DNA of 10,627 bases from an uncultured Aliarcobacter sp. (GTDB taxonomy: Bacteria > Campylobacterota > Campylobacteria > Campylobacterales > Arcobacteraceae): NCBI GenBank assembly GCA_947629065.1, contig CANRCH010000051.1:1-10627 (forward strand), written 5' to 3'. The notes beneath the pieces are model-generated. The model was given only the letters and a program-made list of their open reading frames with translations, did not search any database and was not told where the DNA came from. This document shows, in pieces, positions 7,163 to 10,627 of this stretch. The position numbers and the translations under genes are program-made. Every line of letters begins with the position of its first letter. The stretch's first letter is position 1.

Positions 7163-8443
7163 CTATAGGTTTTTCATAACTTCTTTAGCTGCTTTTAGAC
7201 AAGCATCTATATCTTTATTTGTAATTTTTGAACAGATAAATCCTGCTTCATATTGGCTACAAGCAAAATAGAAACCTCTTTTAAGCATTTCATGGTGAAA
7301 AGTAGCAAATCTTTTAAAATCGCAAGTTCCAACCTCTTTGAAGTTTTTTGGCTCAATATCACAAAAGAAAAACCCAAACATACTTCCTCTTGTATTTGTT
7401 TGAAAGCCAATGTTGTTTTCATCTGCAATTTTTTTAAGACCATTTACTAATCTTTTAGCTTTTTTATTTAAATCATCATAGATTTTTGGATTTTTCTTTA
7501 ATTTTCTAAGACTTTCTAAACCTGCAGCCATTGCAACTGGATTTCCACTTAAAGTTCCTGCTTGATAGATTTTTCCCTCAGGTGAAAGGTGGCTCATAAT
7601 CTCTTTACTAGCTGCAAATGCACCAACAGGCATTCCTGCACCAATTACTTTTCCAAAAGTAAGAATATCAGCTTGTACATCTAAAATCCCACTTGCACCT
7701 TTTAAAGATGCTCTAAATCCACTCATAACTTCATCAAAAATCAATAATGCTCCGTGTTTATCACAAAGCTCTCTACAAGCTTTTAAAAAATCATTTGATG
7801 CAGGTACAAGCCCCATATTTCCAGCAATTGGCTCAATAATAATACAAGCAATATCACTTGACTCTTCAAAGCATTTTTTAAGTTGTTCAATATTATTGTA
7901 TTCACATAAAAGTGTATGTTTTGTTAAATCAGCTGGAACTCCAGGGCTACTTGGACTTCCAAAAGTTGCCATTCCGCTTCCTGCTTGAACAAGTAGTGAA
8001 TCACTATGCCCGTGATAACAACCCTCAAATTTTACAATATCATTTTTGTTTGTAACACCTCGTGCAAGTCTTATTGCACTCATAGTTGCTTCTGTTCCAG
8101 AACTTACAAATCGCACCTTGTCGATATTATCAAACATCTCTACAATCTCAGAGGCAAGTTTTGTTTCAAGATTTGTAGGTGCTCCAAAACTAAGCCCTTT
8201 TTTTGCAGTTTTAATTACAGCTTTTTCAATATCCTTATCACAATGTCCAAAAATTAGCGGTCCCCAACTTTGTACAAAATCCACATATCTGTTTCCATCA
8301 ATATCGTAAATATATGCACCATCTCCTTTTTCTATAAAAGGAGGTGTTCCACCAACACTTTTAAATGCTCGAACTGGAGAATCAACTCCACCTGGAATTA
8401 CTTCACAAGCTTTTTCATAAGCTTTAATAGACTTTTTAAACAT
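7163..8443 (-). CDS. hemL: Glutamate-1-semialdehyde 2,1-aminomutase
   Basis: HemL converts glutamate-1-semialdehyde to 5-aminolevulinate, the last step of the C5 route to tetrapyrroles and haem. It is a cytosolic PLP-dependent class III aminotransferase. The length, 426 residues, equals that of the E. coli enzyme. Seen are the N-terminal [11 protein letters not shown], the phosphate-binding [17 protein letters not shown] near 115-130, [16 protein letters not shown] near 143-158, FDEVMSGFR (Asp pairing with the PLP ring), and [13 protein letters not shown] with the PLP lysine at 265. The ATG at 8441-8443 follows AGGAAAATTA. A promoter-like TACAAT lies about 30 bases upstream. It heads a probable hemL-ppnP-atpZ-membrane protein transcript. 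Confidence 0.98.
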   Translation of the reverse strand: MFKKSIKAYEKACEVIPGGVDSPVRAFKSVGGTPPFIEKGDGAYIYDIDGNRYVDFVQSWGPLIFGHCDKDIEKAVIKTAKKGLSFGAPTNLETKLASEIVEMFDNIDKVRFVSSGTEATMSAIRLARGVTNKNDIVKFEGCYHGHSDSLLVQAGSGMATFGSPSSPGVPADLTKHTLLCEYNNIEQLKKCFEESSDIACIIIEPIAGNMGLVPASNDFLKACRELCDKHGALLIFDEVMSGFRASLKGASGILDVQADILTFGKVIGAGMPVGAFAASKEIMSHLSPEGKIYQAGTLSGNPVAMAAGLESLRKLKKNPKIYDDLNKKAKRLVNGLKKIADENNIGFQTNTRGSMFGFFFCDIEPKNFKEVGTCDFKRFATFHHEMLKRGFYFACSQYEAGFICSKITNKDIDACLKAAKEVMKNL

Positions 8444-8470
8444 TAATTTTCCTAATAATAATTTATTATT

Positions 8471-8482
8471 TATTGTACAATA
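8471..8482 (-). promoter_or_regulatory. Possible hemL promoter -10 within a palindrome
   Basis: TATTGTACAATA is a perfect 12-base palindrome in the 79-base gap between azlD and hemL. Read on the minus strand it contains TACAAT, a fair -10 box, at 8472-8477. Transcription would start near 8465, about 22 bases before the hemL ATG. The palindrome could also be an operator. There is no -35 match. Confidence 0.4.
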
Positions 8483-8522
8483 TTCTTTATAAGCAAAAGG
8501 TTATTTTAATTTTCAAAAGAAT

Positions 8523-8849
8523 CTACAATATAAACTGGACTAAATACATATAAAATATTGTAGAAAGAGTGATACTTAAAAATAGATTTTTAAACTTCAA
8601 ATGCAAAATAATTGTAAGAACTATTGCCAATATTTTTGCTAAAGATAGATTTGATTCAAAGAAATCATCAGCTTTTATTGTATAAAAAACCAAAATCACC
8701 ATAATCATAAGTGGCATAATGTTTTCAAATAAAAATAGAAGTTTTGATGGTTTTTCTCTTTTTTTAAATATTATAAATGGTAAAAATCTTGTAAGAATAG
8801 TTGCAAATGAAGCAACTAATATAATTAAAATTGTATCAATATTTGTCAA
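8523..8849 (-). CDS. azlD: AzlD-family branched-chain amino acid export subunit
   Basis: A 108-residue membrane protein with about four hydrophobic helices, the small partner of AzlC. The pair forms an inner-membrane exporter of branched-chain amino acids and their analogues (known for AzlCD and YgaZH). Seen are the family's N-terminal TRFLPFIIFKKREKPSKLL followed by ENIMPLMIMVILVFYTI. The reading frame overlaps the end of azlC by 14 bases. The start is TTG at 8847-8849, supported by AGGA at 8856-8859 with a 6-base spacing; no in-frame ATG offers a family-length product. Overlap and pairing imply translational coupling with azlC. Confidence 0.9.
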   Translation of the reverse strand: MTNIDTILIILVASFATILTRFLPFIIFKKREKPSKLLFLFENIMPLMIMVILVFYTIKADDFFESNLSLAKILAIVLTIILHLKFKNLFLSITLSTIFYMYLVQFIL

Positions 8850-9513
8850 TTTTTATCCTGTTTTTAAAAATTATTATATAAAAAGATGCTAGTAGTAAAG
8901 TAGTTATTAACATATACTCTTTTGTTATAAATAGCCCAAATAAACCTAGAATTATTGATATAAAAAGTATGTTTTTTTGTCTAGTTTTTTTATAAATTTC
9001 TATTGCTAAAACTACAAAAAGTGCAGTTAAAATAAAATCCAAACCCTCACTGTTGAAATCCAAATAAGTGCCAAAAAAACTTCCTAAAAATACTCCAAAA
9101 ACCCAATAAATTTGGCTTAGTAGTGCAATAATCGTATATGCTTTTTGTTTATCTTCATTTTTTATATTTATAAGTTTAAATAGTGCAAAAGTTTCATCTG
9201 TAAGTGCAAATATTGAGTATTTTTTTGCTAATCCTTTGAGATTTTTAAAATCATTCAGCATTGAAATAGAGTAAAAAAAGTGCCTAAAATTTACAAAAAA
9301 TATAGTTACAAAAACTTCAAAAAGCCCTGCCCCAAACACTATAAAAGCAACAACTAAAAATTCAGCACTTCCTGCATAAATAACTGAACTCAAAAAAGTA
9401 GCCACCTGCCAAGAAAGACCAAAACTCACAGCAAAAACACCAAATGCTATTCCCAAAGGAATATAGGCAAACAATATAGGAGTTGTTATTTTAAATATAT
9501 CTATTAATCTCAA
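8836..9513 (-). CDS. azlC: AzlC-family branched-chain amino acid exporter
   Basis: A 225-residue polytopic membrane protein, the large subunit of the AzlCD exporter. Family signatures seen are the early PILFAYIPLGIAFGVFAVSFGLSW, then YAGSAEFLVVAFIV near 47-60, NFRHFFYSISML near 75-90, and FALTDETFALF near 101-112. Six or so membrane segments follow the hydrophobicity pattern, and the C-terminus is short and basic. The start is TTG at 9511-9513, with AAAAGG 6 bases upstream (9520-9525). The only later ATG in frame would remove the first third of the protein, so TTG is favoured. A TATAAT -10 box lies 21 bases upstream. It is the first gene of azlCD; hemL follows 79 bases after azlD with a possible separate promoter. 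Confidence 0.92.
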   Translation of the reverse strand: MRLIDIFKITTPILFAYIPLGIAFGVFAVSFGLSWQVATFLSSVIYAGSAEFLVVAFIVFGAGLFEVFVTIFFVNFRHFFYSISMLNDFKNLKGLAKKYSIFALTDETFALFKLINIKNEDKQKAYTIIALLSQIYWVFGVFLGSFFGTYLDFNSEGLDFILTALFVVLAIEIYKKTRQKNILFISIILGLFGLFITKEYMLITTLLLASFYIIIFKNRIKIDKY

Positions 9514-9533
9514 ATTTAACCTTTTAAAACTAG

Positions 9534-9539
9534 ATTATA
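9534..9539 (-). promoter_or_regulatory. azlC promoter -10 box
   Basis: TATAAT on the minus strand, giving a predicted start of transcription near 9527, only about 14 bases before the TTG start codon. The -35 region has no consensus. The leader would just fit the AAAAGG ribosome binding site. Confidence 0.6.
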
Positions 9540-9584
9540 TACTCTAAAAGCTTTTAATAGATATTTAAATAAGCAAAAAACAAA

Positions 9585-9654
9585 AATATATTAAAAAAAC
9601 TACAAAACCCTTTAAATAGTACCCTTACAACACTTTTTATTTTTTTAATATATT
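9585..9654. repeat. AT-only inverted repeat, 15-bp arms
   Basis: AATATATTAAAAAAA (9585-9599) and its exact complement (9640-9654) are separated by 40 bases. The arms contain no G or C, so the match has limited weight in such AT-rich DNA. It could act as an easily melted segment or as a weak terminator. The loop holds two copies of ACCCTT. Confidence 0.45.
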
Positions 9655-9680
9655 AAAAAAGAAAATTAAAATATTAAATT

Positions 9681-9690
9681 CTTGTACAAG
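9681..9690. promoter_or_regulatory. Palindrome CTTGTACAAG, possible operator
   Basis: Perfect 10-base palindrome immediately before a TTGACA at 9692-9697 that lacks a matching -10 box. Its TTGTACAA-like core resembles the palindrome upstream of hemL. A protein-binding site is possible but unproven. Confidence 0.3.
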
Positions 9691-9700
9691 TTTGACACAC

Positions 9701-9718
9701 TTTACACACAATAAAAAC
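9701..9718 (+). repeat. Left copy of an 18-base near-direct repeat
   Basis: TTTACACACAATAAAAAC here and TTTACTACACAATAAAAAC at 10066-10084 share TTTAC and an exact 13-base ACACAATAAAAAC. The two copies bracket the promoter, repeats and hairpins upstream of the replication gene. Confidence 0.45.
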
Positions 9719-9760
9719 TTCTAAATAGTGTATTAAATATATATTTTTCAATATGACATA

Positions 9761-9789
9761 TTGACAATATATTTAAAATTAATTATAAT
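9761..9789 (+). promoter_or_regulatory. Perfect consensus sigma-70 promoter
   Basis: TTGACA at 9761-9766, a spacer of exactly 17 bases, and TATAAT at 9784-9789: both boxes match the consensus fully. Transcription would start near 9796 and run towards the replication gene, which begins 310 bases later. Every other promoter seen in this window has only a -10 box, so this one stands out and should be strong. AATTATAATT is palindromic, so a -10 also exists on the other strand, but without a -35. Confidence 0.8.
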
Positions 9790-9800
9790 TCCAGCCTAAA

Positions 9801-9882
9801 AGTCGTAAGTCCTTCAAGAAAGGTAACCGCATTAATTATTCTAAGTCGTAAGCCGTTAGCCAATAGAGCCGTAAACCGCATT
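9801..9882. repeat. Four related CGTAA-type repeats (iteron-like)
   Basis: Copies are AGTCGTAAGTCC (9801-9812), AGGTAACCGCATT (9821-9833), AAGTCGTAAGCCG (9843-9855) and AGCCGTAAACCGCATT (9867-9882). They share a rough consensus G-Y-CGTAA-R-CCGCATT. Copies 1 and 3 share the exact AAGTCGTAAG; copies 2 and 4 share GTAA(A)CCGCATT. The layout is thus two larger units of about 43-48 bases. Iterons bound by a replication initiator are one reading; RNA structure is another. Confidence 0.55.
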
Positions 9883-9924
9883 TTTCAACATTCCAGTAAA
9901 CAAATTTAAAGGCTCGATTTTTTT
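9866..9924 (+). terminator. Possible intrinsic terminator with imperfect stem
   Basis: GAGCC (9866-9870) can pair with GGCTC (9911-9915), extended across an internal loop by TAAA (9872-9875) with TTTA (9905-9908), and is followed by seven T at 9918-9924. The loop is large, so this is tentative. It would end a short RNA from the promoter at 9761-9789. Confidence 0.35.
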
Positions 9925-9942
9925 ATTTATAAAAAATGAGCA

Positions 9943-9992
9943 AACAACGGACTAGACAAATAATTTAACCCCCTTTAGTTTATCCCGTTGTT
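9943..9992 (+). repeat. Inverted repeat AACAACGG / CCGTTGTT
   Basis: Perfect 8-bp arms at 9943-9950 and 9985-9992, with a second short pairing ACTA (9951-9954) and TAGT (9976-9979) stacked inside. The loop contains a pyrimidine-rich AACCCCCTTT. It lies between the repeats and the large hairpin and could be part of a single-strand or double-strand replication origin. Confidence 0.45.
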
Positions 9993-10003
9993 ACAGAGCA
10001 ATA

Positions 10004-10046
10004 GTTTCTCATTGTTTGGTGGCTTGTCCACCAAACAATGAGAAAC
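10004..10046. repeat. Large perfect hairpin, 19-bp arms, 5-base loop
   Basis: GTTTCTCATTGTTTGGTGG (10004-10022) and its exact complement (10028-10046) flank the loop CTTGT. CAA (9999-10001) and TTG (10048-10050) extend it past a small bulge. No T-run follows, so it is not a typical terminator. It lies 60 bases before the start of the replication endonuclease. Long hairpins in such positions are common at rolling-circle origins, second-strand origins and packaging signals of single-stranded DNA elements; that role is inferred. Confidence 0.8.
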
Positions 10047-10050
10047 CTTG

Positions 10051-10094
10051 ATTACTTTTAAAAAGTTTACTACACAATAAAAACGAAAAGTAAT
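10051..10094 (+). promoter_or_regulatory. Inverted repeat beside the rep ribosome binding site
   Basis: ATTACTTTT (10051-10059) and AAAAGTAAT (10086-10094) are perfect 9-bp complements. The right arm ends directly before the Shine-Dalgarno AAAGGA (10095-10100). An alternative local pairing, ACTTTT with AAAAGT around 10054-10066, competes for the left arm. It may modulate translation of rep; AT-richness lowers confidence. Confidence 0.35.
10066..10084 (+). repeat. Right copy of the 18-base near-direct repeat
   Basis: TTTACTACACAATAAAAAC, differing from the copy at 9701-9718 by one inserted base in the first third. It ends 22 bases before the rep start codon, within the leader. Confidence 0.45.
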
Positions 10095-10105
10095 AAAGGA
10101 TTAAA

Positions 10106-10627
10106 ATGTATGGTTTAACTACTAGCGATTACATTAATATAGATAAAAAAATAGCATCACAAAAAGCTTTTATAAAAAATAGAGTTTTTGAGTTTGGAGA
10201 TGAGTCTAAATCTGTTTTAGATTTTACTTATAGTGCAAATTTAAATCCAAACAAATATTTTGCAGAAATGAATAATAGAATAAATAGTATTTTTGAATAT
10301 ACAAAAGAATTAAATTTAAAACCTATCTTTTGTACCATTACAGCACCTAGCAAATATCATCAAACAGATAAAAATAAAAAGCTCTTAATCTCTCCAAATC
10401 AAACTGCTAAAGATATGACCCAAATATTTAATAAATTTACAAATTTACAGATATTCCAAAAAATGAAAAAAATTCATAATCACGGTTTAATATACTTTAG
10501 AGTTTATGAGCCACATAAAAGTGGAGTTCCACATTTACACGCAATGCTTTTTGTTCCAAAAGATTATATTTTAGAGATTAAAAATAAATTTTATGAATAT
10601 TTTACAGACAAAGTAAGATGGGGAAAT
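10106..10627 (+). CDS. Phage GPA-type (HUH) replication endonuclease, N-terminal part
   Basis: 174 codons are open to the window edge, so the C-terminus is missing. The translation matches the rolling-circle initiator family of phage P2 gpA and related plasmid and prophage proteins. KPIFCTITAPSKYH (about 73-86) corresponds to the family's F.T.T.PS.yH strand, and YFRVYEPHKSGVPHLHAMLF (about 130-149) contains the metal-binding HUH motif, H143-L-H145, preceded by the family's EPH-x-G-x-P. The tyrosines that would nick DNA lie further downstream. The protein would cleave one strand at the element's origin and stay covalently attached. The ATG is supported by AAAGGA with 5-base spacing. It marks an integrated phage-, satellite- or plasmid-like element extending right. 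Confidence 0.85.
   Translation, partial: MYGLTTSDYINIDKKIASQKAFIKNRVFEFGDESKSVLDFTYSANLNPNKYFAEMNNRINSIFEYTKELNLKPIFCTITAPSKYHQTDKNKKLLISPNQTAKDMTQIFNKFTNLQIFQKMKKIHNHGLIYFRVYEPHKSGVPHLHAMLFVPKDYILEIKNKFYEYFTDKVRWGN

Larger units (their letters stand above)
9796..9925 (+). ncRNA. Candidate small RNA or structured leader of the replication gene
   Basis: This is inferred from three things: a perfect promoter just upstream, a local rise in GC content with internal repeats, and a possible intrinsic terminator ending in seven T at 9918-9924. It contains no plausible ORF. The product would be about 130 nt. It could be a replication-control RNA, an incompatibility-type regulator or simply the 5' leader of the rep mRNA. 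No known RNA family was recognised. Confidence 0.35.
9514..10105. other. 592-bp gene-free region: control or origin region of a putative mobile element
   Basis: No reading frame longer than about ten codons with a ribosome binding site is present. The left half (9514-9790) is extremely AT-rich, and the block at 9795-9880 is clearly richer in G and C. The region carries the azlC promoter (minus), an AT inverted repeat (9585-9654), the palindrome CTTGTACAAG (9681-9690), and a perfect consensus promoter (9761-9789). It also carries four short repeats, a possible terminator, three inverted repeats and an 18-base near-direct repeat. The functional part probably belongs to the element encoding the replication endonuclease that starts at 10106. 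The exact chromosome/element boundary cannot be placed. Confidence 0.6.

Noticed and set aside
7207..8309. Several frames on both strands inside hemL
   Set aside because: hemL is full-length and well conserved; these are alternate-frame shadows, Cys/Phe/Ser-rich in ways typical of antisense reading.
9692..9720. A second promoter with TTGACA at 9692-9697
   Set aside because: No acceptable -10 box occurs 16-18 bases downstream.
9801..9830. True 16S rRNA gene fragment
   Set aside because: Similarity is limited to two blocks of about nine bases with an eleven-base interruption; flanking bases do not match rRNA, so it is listed only as a resemblance.
9801..9882. CRISPR array
   Set aside because: Repeat units are short, unequal and diverged, spacing is irregular, and no cas gene is present.
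9936..10062. Tiny ORFs of about 7-10 codons starting at ATGs near 9936 and 10039
   Set aside because: No ribosome binding sites, and the second lies in the hairpin arm; nothing supports a leader peptide.
9796..10105. Retron-type ncRNA
   Set aside because: The adjacent gene is a HUH endonuclease, not a reverse transcriptase, and no a1/a2 end pairing or branch guanosine context was seen.

Overview
The window looks like a piece of an Arcobacter-type chromosome (Arcobacteraceae, Campylobacterota). The DNA is very AT-rich and codons strongly favour A/T endings. The proteins (RpoD with a long acidic insert, the hemL/ppnP/atpZ neighbourhood, AzlCD) look epsilonproteobacterial. Promoters mostly show a good -10 box without a -35 box, as is usual in that phylum. 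The assignment rests on recognition of protein families, not on a database search.

Left part, 1-1470. A minus-strand ribosomal protein operon runs rpmJ > rpsM > rpsK, with rpsK leaving the window at its 3' end. A divergent spacer separates it from a small plus-strand HIT-family gene, which ends in a perfect 11-bp bidirectional terminator.

Centre, 1493-6029. leuD and leuB (leucine biosynthesis, minus strand, stop and start overlapping) lie back to back with rpoD, the primary sigma factor (plus strand). rpoD is followed by a stand-alone DUF234-type protein whose nuclease-like active site appears degenerate. A 15-bp terminator hairpin overlaps its stop codon and separates it from the convergent genes beyond.

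Right-centre, 6041-9513, all minus strand. In transcription order: azlC-azlD (branched-chain amino acid export, overlapping, both with TTG starts), hemL (5-aminolevulinate synthesis for haem), ppnP (nucleoside phosphorylase), an AtpZ/AtpI-type membrane protein, and a second small membrane protein that appears split by a single-base change in a T5 run.

Right end, 9514-10627. About 590 bp without a gene lead into the 5' part of a replication endonuclease of the phage GPA / HUH type, cut by the window edge. This spacer is the most unusual part of the window. It holds a perfect consensus promoter (TTGACA-17-TATAAT), a more GC-rich block with four related CGTAA-type repeats, a possible terminator, an 8-bp inverted repeat, a 19-bp perfect hairpin, a 9-bp inverted repeat beside the rep ribosome binding site, and an 18-bp near-direct repeat bracketing the module. 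I read it as the control and/or origin region of an integrated phage- or plasmid-like element that continues to the right.
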